A stretch of 64,000 nt of DNA from Photorhabdus namnaonensis (GTDB lineage: Bacteria > Pseudomonadota > Gammaproteobacteria > Enterobacterales > Enterobacteriaceae): NCBI RefSeq assembly GCF_001684335.1, contig NZ_LOIC01000009.1, forward strand, positions 32,487-96,486, written 5' to 3'. Shown here one piece after another: positions 55,690 through 64,000 of this stretch. The notes below the pieces were generated by a model that saw nothing but the letters and a program-made list of their open reading frames with translations, had not been told where the DNA came from and made no database searches. Position 1 is the stretch's first letter. Each line of letters begins with the position of its first letter. The translations under genes were made by a program, and so were the position numbers.

Positions 55690-56760
55690 TCAAAATAGAT
55701 AATTTGTATTAATTGGTTTAATTACTAATAAATTAATTAAAAGCAATGTGATTGATAAGAAAATAATAAAGGCTCGTCTAATGATTAAATCCTTTGTATA
55801 TAAGTGAGCAAAATGGCTTAATAATATTCCTTCGAAAATAGAAAAAATAGATGCGGGTCTACCTGCTAACGTGCCAAATTCTGAAAAAATGATTATCCAT
55901 ATTGGAGCAATCATATACATAGAAAGAATAAAATTAAATGCTGGATAGTTATAAAAATTATTCCTGATAGAATAAAAAAAGAATGAAAATAATAAGTACT
56001 TTATAGTTGTAGGATTAAGAAGTCCAAGCGATTTAGCAAAACCTATTTTATCTAAAACATATGCATTAAAAGCATTCTCATTCAAAAAAATAGATGATAA
56101 CATTATTAATAAAGAATTTAATATTCCAAAAAATGAAAGTAATATTGAAAATAATATGATATAAAATAATTTTTTCGTACCTAACCGTTTTCCTAAATAT
56201 GCTATTACAGCAATAAGTGCACTAAAATGGAATAATGTAGCTAGTAAAATTGCTAAAAAGAATAATTTAGCTTTGTTAATATAAAGAAAATAGAAACTTA
56301 AGAAAGCTATAGAGTATGCTATTGCACTGCGAAATTGTGTAATTTCTTTATAAAAAAATAGATGTGATAAATACCATAATATAGATATGGAGATAATTGG
56401 TGAAAATTTATAGAAAGCAAAGGTATTCAAAAAATAGCAAATAAAAAACACCATTATTATGAGTGCATAAAAGTTTAATTCATTAAATCTTGCAGCAATG
56501 GATGTGAGTAGCATAAATCCAGGTGCCCATCCAAGAGGATTAATCACACTACAGGTATCACATTGCATTTCAAGTATAGCGAGATAGTTAAAGTCATCTA
56601 ACCCTAAGCCAATAGGTTTTAATAATATTGTAACTGATAGTAGTAGAAAAATTATCAAAACGAATATAATTTTTATCCACCGATCTTGTTTGGAAATATT
56701 TTTTTCAATTAGTGAAAAAAAGGCACATAAAGCATAAGCAAAGGAATAAAAATAAATCAT
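55690..56760 (-). CDS. wzy: O-antigen polymerase, EpsG type
   Basis: 356 residues, about ten membrane segments. The layout is that of EpsG-type polymerases: an N-terminal helix, a loop containing GLGLDDFNYLAILEMQCD, the Arg-containing KEITQFRSAIAYSIAFLSFY, the LFHFSALIAVIAYL helix and a late FGTLAGRPASIFSIFEGILL loop. Wzy joins O-units on undecaprenyl diphosphate in the periplasm. Only one such protein is seen, which supports a Wzx/Wzy-dependent route. Confidence 0.85.
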   Translation of the reverse strand: MIYFYSFAYALCAFFSLIEKNISKQDRWIKIIFVLIIFLLLSVTILLKPIGLGLDDFNYLAILEMQCDTCSVINPLGWAPGFMLLTSIAARFNELNFYALIIMVFFICYFLNTFAFYKFSPIISISILWYLSHLFFYKEITQFRSAIAYSIAFLSFYFLYINKAKLFFLAILLATLFHFSALIAVIAYLGKRLGTKKLFYIILFSILLSFFGILNSLLIMLSSIFLNENAFNAYVLDKIGFAKSLGLLNPTTIKYLLFSFFFYSIRNNFYNYPAFNFILSMYMIAPIWIIIFSEFGTLAGRPASIFSIFEGILLSHFAHLYTKDLIIRRAFIIFLSITLLLINLLVIKPINTNYLF

Positions 56761-56780
56761 TTTAATATTCTCTTAACTCA

Positions 56781-56978
56781 TTAAAAAATTGTTATTGGCA
56801 CGCAATTCTTTAAGATTTTTTTATTCTTGTATTCATTAAATATATCTGAGAGATTATTCATCCACTCAAAAATATCATTTTTTCCTATTATTTTACAATA
56901 TCGTTTACTGATATCTTCTAAATAAGTTTTCATAATTATGTTCCACTTCCAACCAACTTTTGTGTACCAAGACATCAA
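56781..56978 (-). CDS. Small ORF of unknown origin
   Basis: 65 codons (MMSWYTKVGWKWNI, then charged helical sequence with DIFEWMNNLSDIFNEYKNK). It is not recognised. It ends 20 bases before wzy and may be the tail of a disrupted gene rather than a functional protein; a stop lies shortly upstream in the same frame. From 56979 to 57153 I find no supportable gene. Confidence 0.3.
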   Translation of the reverse strand: MMSWYTKVGWKWNIIMKTYLEDISKRYCKIIGKNDIFEWMNNLSDIFNEYKNKKILKNCVPITIF

Positions 56979-57153
56979 GACATACAGCCTTTTCGTCTAA
57001 GCGGTCCGTAGAATCAGTGAGATAGGCTACAGAATTAATCTCTCGACTTGTCTTGGATTTTCGTATTATTTTTTCCTAACGTTTTACAAACCGTTCCCGC
57101 AATGATCGATTTGTAATCTTCTCTGAATAATCTATTATTCCAAACGTTCTAGA

Positions 57154-57204
57154 TAAAATCTAAAATCTAAAATCTAAAATAGTTAAATAGTTAAATAGTT
57201 AAAT
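57154..57204. repeat. Two adjacent short tandem repeats
   Basis: TAAAATC repeats three times at 57154-57174. After a variant unit, AGTTAAAT repeats three times at 57181-57204. They lie between the small ORF and the IS30 remnant, in non-coding DNA. Confidence 0.8.
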
Positions 57205-57295
57205 TCAGCAGCGCTGCCTATAAAACCTATTATGCTTTCATTGATGTCGGGAGTTAGAGTTTGATGCCTGGATTCACATAATAAGTGCAACATCG

Positions 57296-57650
57296 TTAAT
57301 CCGGAAGTAAACATGTTCGTATTCCTTTAAATAATTCATTCGGTGTTTTCCCACTTCGAGTTTTTCGGGAACGATGATTTAATAGGTTTACTACAAAATT
57401 TATTTTCTGATCGGAGATTTCATTAAAATTGGTTCCTTTTGGAAAAGATTGTCTGATTAACCCATTGCTCCCTCTTTTTTCAAGGCAAATATAAGGTAAG
57501 CAAAGTAAATTTGTGTTTCTAATTTTTTACTGATGATTTCATGATTTGAGAACTCTAAACCGTTATCGAATTTGGTGGTCCTAACACTTTGTTTTAATGG
57601 GTGTAATGCTTTCACTATCGTTTTCGCTACTATGTCAACTGACTGCTTTG
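57296..57650 (-). pseudogene. IS30-family transposase remnant 2
   Basis: Minus-strand frames give SKAVDIVAKTIVKALHPL, then TTKFDNGLEFSNHEIISKKL, then SNGLIRQSFPKGTNFNEI and LNHRSRKTRSGKTPNELFKG. This is the DDE domain of an IS30 transposase. A frame disturbance occurs around the usual ANPYxPWERG motif. It covers more of the gene than remnant 1 and ends at a matching 3' sequence. Confidence 0.82.
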
Positions 57651-57667
57651 TTTAAAAAGCATGCTTA

Positions 57668-58783
57668 TTAGTTGAATCCGCCAAATTTAATTAAAAGATC
57701 GTTCCAGAGAGAGACTAATTTTCCAGTGTTATAGGGTTTAGATGTTTCAATGACAGAATTCAAATGATAATAATCTCCTTGAATCACTGAAACCAATCCT
57801 TCTTTTAACCTGGCAATATCACCAAATGGTACTAGAATACCATTAATATTATTTTGAATTATTTCTCTTGGTCCATTAGGGCAATCGAATGCAACAACAG
57901 GTGTACCTAGGGTAATAGATTCTACTAATATATTAGGAAATCCTTCATATAGAGATGTAAGTAATGTTAATTTGGCGTGTAAATAATAAGGTTTAACATC
58001 GGATTGAAATCCTTCAAAGTCTACTCTATGACTAATGCCAAGCTTCTGAACTAGAGCTTTCAGATGGTTCTCTAAACTACCCTGCCCAACTATCTTTAAA
58101 CGTAAATATGGAAAAATATCAATGATTTCTGAAAATGCTTGTATTGCATGATGAAACGCTTTTTGTTCTTCTAACCGACCTATGCATAGTATATAGTTTT
58201 CCTTTACCACTTTGCTGAAATTAATCGCACGAGCATAATTTTCTACAACCTTATTGATAGGGTTGTAAATAACACTACATTTATTTTCAATAAAAGGGAA
58301 AACTGTTAATAGATCATTTTTCATTCCCTGACATTGATTGACTATATGGTCTGCTTTGGGGTAAAAAATATTAATCAGCTTATTAACTATAAATTTACGC
58401 CAGATTCCTTTTGTATGTTTAGTTGTCTTAGAGATTGTGTTTATATTTCTAGTAATAATAGAAAAAGGTTTGCGTATTGTATATCTAATTAAAACTAATA
58501 ACACTGTAAGTTCATAGTTAAATGCTACTATTTTTTGTGGTTTATTATCAATTATCCAACTACGTAAAGAAAACAAAGATTTCCGAGCATGATTAATACC
58601 TAAAATTTGAATATCTACCTTATCACTTACTTTATCATGGTACACTGAATTGTTCATATGTAAAACGAGTAACGTTACTTGCCATCCCTGTTCAGCTAGT
58701 CCGTTGGTAATATTGACACACACTCCTTCAGCTCCCCCTCCGGCAAGAGAGCTGATTAAAAACACAACTTTTTTTTTCTGCAT
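57668..58783 (-). CDS. GT4-type glycosyltransferase, O-antigen
   Basis: 371 residues. VVFLISSLAGGGAEGVCVNI opens the acceptor domain. ILCIGRLEEQKAFHHAIQAF and LTSLYEGFPNILVESITLGT form the donor site with paired Glu residues. The ATG at 58783 gives the family start MQKKKVVFLI and has AGGAG upstream; the open frame extends to 58816. It lies between the AsnB-like gene and an IS30 remnant. The donor sugar is unknown; relatives often transfer N-acetylated hexosamines. Confidence 0.85.
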   Translation of the reverse strand: MQKKKVVFLISSLAGGGAEGVCVNITNGLAEQGWQVTLLVLHMNNSVYHDKVSDKVDIQILGINHARKSLFSLRSWIIDNKPQKIVAFNYELTVLLVLIRYTIRKPFSIITRNINTISKTTKHTKGIWRKFIVNKLINIFYPKADHIVNQCQGMKNDLLTVFPFIENKCSVIYNPINKVVENYARAINFSKVVKENYILCIGRLEEQKAFHHAIQAFSEIIDIFPYLRLKIVGQGSLENHLKALVQKLGISHRVDFEGFQSDVKPYYLHAKLTLLTSLYEGFPNILVESITLGTPVVAFDCPNGPREIIQNNINGILVPFGDIARLKEGLVSVIQGDYYHLNSVIETSKPYNTGKLVSLWNDLLIKFGGFN

Positions 58784-58819
58784 AGTGTAAGAAACTCCTA
58801 ATGCTGTATGTCTCATTTT

Positions 58820-60718
58820 TTAAATTTTTTGTTCGTACAACCAATTTTGGAACATTAATACATCCCAAAGGAGATATTCCCAATTACTAATTCCTAAGAG
58901 ATGCTCCCGCCATTTTTTTTGAACTACATCGGAATTTAGAAAGCCTTCATTTCTTATCCGATTGGCATCTAGAAGATCTTCTGCCCAATTGCGAAGTGGA
59001 CCACGTAGCCATTCAGCAATAGGAACACCAAACCCCATTTTAGGGCGATCAACCAAGCTTTGAGGAACATAGCGATAAAGTAATTGACGCAATACCCATT
59101 TTTCATGTCCATTTTGACTTTTCATTGATTGGGGTAGAGTCCAAGCCCATTCAACTATACGATGATCAAGTAAGGGGACTCGTGTTTCGAGTGATGTCCC
59201 CATCGCGGCCCTGTCGAGCTTAACTAATATATCATCAGGTAAGTAGGTGATACTATCGGTATACATTGCTTCATCAGAAATATCACCTAAAGCTGGTTGT
59301 TGATTGATATCATTAAGAAAACACTGTACTTCATGTTTATCAAGGGTTAAACCATCACTTGTCAGCCAATGACCAATAAGCTGTGTATAGAAAGCTGTAT
59401 TCCCCTTAGATCGTAGTAGTGAAGAAAGTAAGAGTTTACGTCGATTCCATCGAGCTGATTTACTTAAGGGGACCAACCCCACAAGATTAGCTATTAATAC
59501 ACGTAAAGCACCAGGAAAATGATTCAAACGGTTATGCATATTTCTTGCGGTACTATATCGGCTATATCCTCCGAATAATTCATCCCCACCATCACCAGAT
59601 AAGGCAACCGCTACATGTTGGCGGGCAAGTTGGGCTACTAGAAAAGTTGGAATTTGTGACGGATCAGCAAAAGGTTCGTCATAAAGCTTCGGTAACTTTG
59701 GTATTACGTTAAGAGCTTGAGCTGATGATACATATAACTCTGTATGCTCTGTGCCAAGATGTTGCGCAATTGCTTTAGCATGCATAGCTTCATTATATCG
59801 TTGTTCTTCAAAACCAATGGTAAAAGTTTTGATTGGACGGGGACTCATTGACTGCATCATTGCTACTACTAAGGAGGAATCAATACCGCCTGATAGAAAT
59901 GCACCTAATGGTACATCAGTGATCATTTGTCCTTTTATTGTATCACGTAACAAGTGTTCTAGTTTGTTAATAGCCTCAACTGGAGAACCACTAAAAGGTT
60001 TAGTCATACTGTAAGTTATAATCTGGTGCAATGACCAGTAAGTTTTAGGTTTCAGAACCTGATTAGGCTTTCCGTTTATTGTTATAAATGTGCCTGGTTC
60101 GAGCTTCTGTATACCAGTATAAATAGAATAAGGTGTGGGTACATAACTATAACGAAAATATAATGGTAAAACGCTGCGATTAATCTTGCCATGAAAAGCT
60201 GGATGTGAACTCAATGCTTTCAGCTCTGAACCGAACAAAAAGGTATTACCTTGCCAACCATAATATAGTGGTTTTTCTCCTAAACGGTCACGTGCTAATG
60301 ATAATGAACCTTCTTGTCGATCCCATAGAGCAAAAGCAAACATACCGACTAATCGTTTAAGTCCAGCTTCTAGCCCCCAATGAGACAAAACAGCTAATAG
60401 AGTTTCAGTATCTGAGTGCCCATGCCATGTAGGTGCTGCATGAGCCAGTTCTAACTCATGGCGTAACGTCAAATGGTTATATATTTCACCATTAAAGACG
60501 ATTACATAACGATTGCAGGGCGAATACATGGGTTGGTGCCCTGCTGAGGAAAGATCGAGAATTGCTAAACGTCGATGTGCCAATGCTAAACCATAGTTTG
60601 GCTCGCACCATACTCCACTATCATCAGGTCCGCGATGAACGATCACATCAGCCATTCTTTTAGCAATGGCTAAATCCGTAATTTGCCCTGGAGTCCAATA
60701 TCCTGCAATACCACACAT
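58820..60718 (-). CDS. Glutamine-dependent amidotransferase, asparagine synthase (AsnB/WbpS) type
   Basis: 632 residues. The N-terminal glutaminase domain starts MCGIAGYWTP, with Cys2 as nucleophile, and contains VHRGPDDSGVW and RLAILDLSSAGHQPM. The C-terminal synthetase domain has the ATP pyrophosphatase loop GAFLSGGIDSSLVVAMMQSM. In O-antigen loci such proteins (WbpS-like) are thought to turn a uronic acid carboxyl into an amide. General asparagine synthesis is the alternative. The ATG at 60718 is chosen because Cys must be the second residue. Confidence 0.87.
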   Translation of the reverse strand: MCGIAGYWTPGQITDLAIAKRMADVIVHRGPDDSGVWCEPNYGLALAHRRLAILDLSSAGHQPMYSPCNRYVIVFNGEIYNHLTLRHELELAHAAPTWHGHSDTETLLAVLSHWGLEAGLKRLVGMFAFALWDRQEGSLSLARDRLGEKPLYYGWQGNTFLFGSELKALSSHPAFHGKINRSVLPLYFRYSYVPTPYSIYTGIQKLEPGTFITINGKPNQVLKPKTYWSLHQIITYSMTKPFSGSPVEAINKLEHLLRDTIKGQMITDVPLGAFLSGGIDSSLVVAMMQSMSPRPIKTFTIGFEEQRYNEAMHAKAIAQHLGTEHTELYVSSAQALNVIPKLPKLYDEPFADPSQIPTFLVAQLARQHVAVALSGDGGDELFGGYSRYSTARNMHNRLNHFPGALRVLIANLVGLVPLSKSARWNRRKLLLSSLLRSKGNTAFYTQLIGHWLTSDGLTLDKHEVQCFLNDINQQPALGDISDEAMYTDSITYLPDDILVKLDRAAMGTSLETRVPLLDHRIVEWAWTLPQSMKSQNGHEKWVLRQLLYRYVPQSLVDRPKMGFGVPIAEWLRGPLRNWAEDLLDANRIRNEGFLNSDVVQKKWREHLLGISNWEYLLWDVLMFQNWLYEQKI

Positions 60719-60972
60719 TATTAACATATCCTATAACAATCAAACATCCACCAAATGAAACCAAAAGGGGCTGCTAGCAGATGAAAAAGATGCCTATTGT
60801 TGATGTCGGTAAAAAACTAGTTCCTTTGGTACATACTTCTCTTAAGGTATAATCTAAAGCGAGCTCACCGAACAGTTTCCAGCAAAAAATGAATTGGTTT
60901 ATATCTGAAGTAAGTTAATTCATAACTCAACACACTGTGCTTCTAGGTTGTGTCCCTCAATTAAATAATCGT

Positions 60973-61308
60973 TTAAAGAAATAAACGGATACAACCTAAT
61001 TTCACCATTGCTATAAAGTTTCTTGCTGTTTTTTCATAACGTGTGGCAATGCGACGATGTTCTTTCAGTCGACCAAAACATCTTTCCGCAACATTTCGTC
61101 TTTGATAAGTTTCATGGTAGAATGTGACCCGTCCATCTGACTGGGCTTTTTCGTTTGATTTATACGGAATTATCACTTTTATTCTCTGATTTTTTGACCG
61201 ATTACGTAATGACTGGCTGGAGTAACCTTTATTCGCAATAACCGCTTTTGAACGACATTTCATAAAATCGTTTTTACTCTGAACGCCAAGACCATCCAAC
61301 AGGAGCAA
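60973..61308 (-). pseudogene. IS5-family (IS427 group) transposase, 3' remnant
   Basis: 111 codons: KAVIANKGYSSQSLRNRSK, IIPYKSNEKAQ, and the typical RRNVAERCFGRLKEHRRIAT with YEKTARNFIAMVKLGCIRL. These are the last part of the DDE domain. The first half of the gene is missing. Between asnB and this remnant (60719-60972) there is no gene, only AT-rich sequence with element-end-like GGTTGTGTCC near 60943. Confidence 0.82.
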
Positions 61309-61400
61309 TGCATGTTAGTGAAGAAAATATTAGCAATATATTGAATAATTACTCTATAGGGTGGAATGAGAATGTTTACCATTTTCTCTATCATCTAAAA

Positions 61401-62471
61401 TTAAATATTTTGATTCCAAATGTTTAAATATTGTTTTGCAATTTTTATATAATTGTGGTTATCCTCCACATATTTTCTGGAGTCTTCTCCTAGTTGTTTG
61501 ATATTGTTTTTATTTTCTAATATATATTCTATTTGTTGTATAATACTATTTTTGTCTGGAGTAATATTCAGAACGGGAGATTTTTCTATATTAAAAGCTG
61601 CTAAGGATTCCGGCTCTGCTCCCCCTAAAACAACTTTCCCCATAGCTAGAGCATATAATCCATTTATACCAAGAGAATAAAAGTTTGTTTGATCAATAAT
61701 AATATTTGTCTTTTTCATTATCTTTAAATACTGATCTAGAGGGAGATGTCCATTAGTAATCAATTCTAAATCATTAGGATATTTTTTGTTTAAATAATCA
61801 AAGGCTGCTTCTACATGTCTTGTTCCTTTAAAACCATATCTATTAAGGCCATGAAAAACTACAATTCGTCGATTGATAGTGTTAGGTTGATATTTGATTC
61901 TATCTATATTTATTGGAATAGGTATAATTGGGCATAAATTAGAATAATTTTCATATGAAATTTGGTATTCGTACATTATTGGTATAATTCCTTTTACATT
62001 CTCAGCAATGTACTGGTTACGTATATAAGCTTTATTTGAGTCCATTTCAAAATTTTTTTTCTTTAGATCATATTTTAAAAAATCATCGAAAGGTCCATAT
62101 TTAAGCTTTTTTCTGGCAACTTTCCAAAATAAAGCATCATCTCCAGCAGCAAGTAAGAAAATATTTTTGTTTCTTCTGAATAATTCTTTATAAAAATATT
62201 TAAAAGGGAAATAATTATTAGGGGTGATAAAAGGATTTATTAATTGAATTATATCATATTGGTGAGAAATTTTAAGTAATTTTAAAAGATTAAATCTATA
62301 GTGAATTTTATTTAAAGGGGAAATTAAATGAGAGTTTAAATCAATGTCTCTGGGAATGTTTTTCCAACCATCGCCTGTAGCAGCTATATCAACTTTATGT
62401 CCAAGAGACTCTAAACCTTCTTTCAAGTTCTTATGCAGAGAGCTATATTCTTCTATTAATAATATCTTCAT
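61401..62471 (-). CDS. Glycosyltransferase (GT4-like), O-antigen
   Basis: 356 residues. MKILLIEEYSSLHKNLKEGL begins a GT-B-like acceptor domain. IVVFHGLNRYGFKGTRHVEA and QTNFYSLGINGLYALAMGKV form the donor half, with GGAEPESLAAF where GT4 enzymes keep acidic residues. The similarity to GT4 is more distant than for its neighbours. It follows wzx by four bases and is very AT-rich. The donor is unknown. Confidence 0.7.
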   Translation of the reverse strand: MKILLIEEYSSLHKNLKEGLESLGHKVDIAATGDGWKNIPRDIDLNSHLISPLNKIHYRFNLLKLLKISHQYDIIQLINPFITPNNYFPFKYFYKELFRRNKNIFLLAAGDDALFWKVARKKLKYGPFDDFLKYDLKKKNFEMDSNKAYIRNQYIAENVKGIIPIMYEYQISYENYSNLCPIIPIPINIDRIKYQPNTINRRIVVFHGLNRYGFKGTRHVEAAFDYLNKKYPNDLELITNGHLPLDQYLKIMKKTNIIIDQTNFYSLGINGLYALAMGKVVLGGAEPESLAAFNIEKSPVLNITPDKNSIIQQIEYILENKNNIKQLGEDSRKYVEDNHNYIKIAKQYLNIWNQNI

Positions 62472-62475
62472 AGCA

Positions 62476-63723
62476 TTAAAGCCTTAAGAAATTTTTCACA
62501 ATTATAGTTATGGTAATGAAATAAATCAAATAATTTACACAGTAGGCATAGCTTATGCCAATGAAGCCAAAATGATGAACCATAACATATGATAAGGATA
62601 GAAAAATTAATCCAAATATGATTTCTGTTATTATAAATATCTTAACCATGGCTTTAGCTAACATTAAATAAGCTAGTAACCACGATGCTATCTTAAAGAC
62701 ATCACCTATAACTTGCCATAGGAATAATTCTCTCATAGGCATAAAATTTGGAGTAAAAAATATAGTAATGATTATGTCTTTTAATAGATATATTAATAGA
62801 GCACTAACTAACATTATTGGTATAACTAATTTATAACCTGCGATTATTTCTTTTTTCAACTGATTATTATTAGTAATTTCGGATAGTCTTGGTAAATAAT
62901 AAGTGTTCAAAGCTGTAGTGATCACCATAAGGTACATAGTTGAAATATACCAAATACCTTGCCAATATCCTGCTTGATCCCAACCTAGCGTTGTACCTAA
63001 ATAATTGCGAACAACTATATGAGATATAGGTACCATAATAGCAGAAGTTATTGCCATAGCTGAATAACCCATTAGTTTTTTTGCAATAGTGGAGTTAAAT
63101 GGTTGGGTAAAGTTCCGCCATATTATTATAGGATGCTTTCTTAGTAAGAATAATATTATTATTAATATAATAGACTGATTTGTGGCTAGTGCAATTAACG
63201 CTCCATTTAATCCAAGAAAAATAATTAAGATACTAGTAAATACTAATGCATAAATACTTTGAATTATATTTATCTTTATGTATGTTTGAATTTCTTTTAA
63301 ACCATTTAATATGGATAACAGTAATCCGTTTAAGACAAATAATACTATAGTAAAACCAAAAATAATAAATACATATTGATACTTTATATCTAGTAAAATC
63401 TCTTTAGCCGCGGTTTGGGACAATAGTACTAACAATATTCCTACTATAATCGATGTTATAAGACTAATTTTAGCTGCTGTACTGAAAAGAACAGGTGTTT
63501 TAGAGTCATTTGGTCCATATTCAGCAGTGTATTTTACAACACCATTATTGATTGCACCTTGCGCCGCTATCATAATTAGTTGACTAAAACTCTGAAATTG
63601 TCCGATTAATGCTAGCCCAGCTGGACCAATATAAATTGATACCGCTTTATTAATGACTAACCCCGCGAGCATTTTGAATGCAGTAGCTATTAAACTTAAT
63701 ATTGATGTTTTGAAAAGAGTCAT
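62476..63723 (-). CDS. wzx: O-antigen flippase, polysaccharide transport family
   Basis: 415 residues with about 12 membrane helices. The start TSILSLIATAFKMLAGLVIN followed by IGPAGLALIGQFQSFSQLIM is typical of Wzx/PST flippases, as is YWQGIWYISTMYLMVITTAL. It moves lipid-linked O-units across the inner membrane. It is nine bases downstream of the aminotransferase gene. Confidence 0.9.
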   Translation of the reverse strand: MTLFKTSILSLIATAFKMLAGLVINKAVSIYIGPAGLALIGQFQSFSQLIMIAAQGAINNGVVKYTAEYGPNDSKTPVLFSTAAKISLITSIIVGILLVLLSQTAAKEILLDIKYQYVFIIFGFTIVLFVLNGLLLSILNGLKEIQTYIKINIIQSIYALVFTSILIIFLGLNGALIALATNQSIILIIILFLLRKHPIIIWRNFTQPFNSTIAKKLMGYSAMAITSAIMVPISHIVVRNYLGTTLGWDQAGYWQGIWYISTMYLMVITTALNTYYLPRLSEITNNNQLKKEIIAGYKLVIPIMLVSALLIYLLKDIIITIFFTPNFMPMRELFLWQVIGDVFKIASWLLAYLMLAKAMVKIFIITEIIFGLIFLSLSYVMVHHFGFIGISYAYCVNYLIYFITITIIVKNFLRL

Positions 63724-63732
63724 TATTCTTAC

Positions 63733-64000
63733 TTATTTAATATTAAAATTATTACAAGCAGTAACGACCTTTTCTGCGCCTTCTTTTGTTATGGTTGGTC
63801 CAATTGGCAAACTTAATACTTGTTGATGAATTTTTTCAGTAACAGATAAATTTAATGTATTCCATTCTGAATACGCTGGTTGTTTATGGGGAGGAATAGG
63901 ATAATGAATCAACGTTTGGATACCTTTTTCAAAAAGATGTTGTTGAAGCTTTTCCCGGTGCGGACAATTAATTACAAACAAATGCCAAACATGGTTTTCT
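63733..64000 (-). CDS. dTDP-3-amino-3,6-dideoxyhexose transaminase (QdtB/FdtB-like), C-terminal part
   Basis: The visible C-terminal 89 residues include HVWHLFVINCPHREKLQQHL, then KGIQTLIHYPIPPHKQPAYS and LSLPIGPTITKEGAEKVV. These are standard for DegT/DnrJ/EryC1 sugar aminotransferases, and the IHYPIPPH-x-Q stretch is characteristic of the 3-amino branch (FdtB, QdtB). The gene continues beyond the window end, so the PLP lysine is not visible. It would supply the amine that the formyltransferase at 49619-50791 modifies. Confidence 0.8.
   Translation of the reverse strand, partial: ENHVWHLFVINCPHREKLQQHLFEKGIQTLIHYPIPPHKQPAYSEWNTLNLSVTEKIHQQVLSLPIGPTITKEGAEKVVTACNNFNIK

Overview
The window looks like the chromosome of a gamma-proteobacterium of the order Enterobacterales. 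My best guess is Photorhabdus or a close relative in the Morganellaceae. The evidence is the housekeeping backbone (yicC-rph-pyrE-slmA-dut-coaBC-radC-rpmBG, then coaD-waaE-waaA, hldD-waaF-waaC, kbl-tdh, yibQ-envC, yibN-secB-gpsA-cysE-trmL), three ERIC elements, a moderately AT-rich composition, and an LPS core gene set of the Klebsiella/Serratia/Proteus kind (waaE, wabG, wabH, waaQ, a walW-like deacetylase) rather than the E. coli kind.

Positions 1-9.2 kb are accessory. A class II Fic AMP-transferase gene follows an unusual array of TGTCGA half-sites. An unrecognised 567-residue protein, an IS3 remnant and dinD come next. A P4-like genomic island then separates dinD from yicC, genes that are adjacent in E. 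coli. It holds an SSB-like protein, a small Ash/Icd-like ORF, a Bro-N protein, a small basic protein, an AlpA regulator, an unknown protein and a tyrosine integrase that has lost its catalytic core. The island therefore looks immobile.

Positions 9.2-15.8 kb are core genome: RNA processing (yicC, rph), pyrimidine synthesis (pyrE behind an attenuator-like terminator), nucleoid occlusion (slmA), dUTPase, CoA synthesis, radC and ribosomal proteins L28 and L33.

Positions 15.9-36.9 kb are the LPS core locus. It is interrupted by mutM and coaD and arranged as several divergent blocks: four + strand glycosyltransferases, waaL (-), mutM (+), coaD-waaE-waaA (-), waaQ-wabG-wabH-GT9 (+), a GT8 gene (-), walW-mig14-GT25 (+) and waaC-waaF-hldD (-). 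The GT25 gene is interrupted by two in-frame stops.

Positions 37-45 kb hold kbl-tdh, yibQ-envC, yibN, secB-gpsA and cysE. Compared with E. coli, gpmM and grxC are missing from their usual places.

Positions 45-64 kb are the O-antigen locus and its scarred border. Two near-identical methyltransferase genes flank trmL, a decayed second trmL start lies beyond galE, and remnants of ISAs1, IS30 (twice) and IS5 elements mark module boundaries. The O-antigen genes are all on the minus strand and read towards galE: a QdtB/FdtB-like aminotransferase (cut by the window end), Wzx, several glycosyltransferases, an AsnB-like amidotransferase, an EpsG-type Wzy, and a tightly overlapping module of glycosyltransferase, GMC-type FAD oxidoreductase and minimal SDR-like protein. 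A sugar N-formyltransferase with a C-terminal ankyrin domain completes the set. Together they predict an O-unit with an N-formylated 3-amino-3,6-dideoxyhexose, possibly an amidated uronic acid, and possibly a sugar remodelled by an oxidase/reductase pair.
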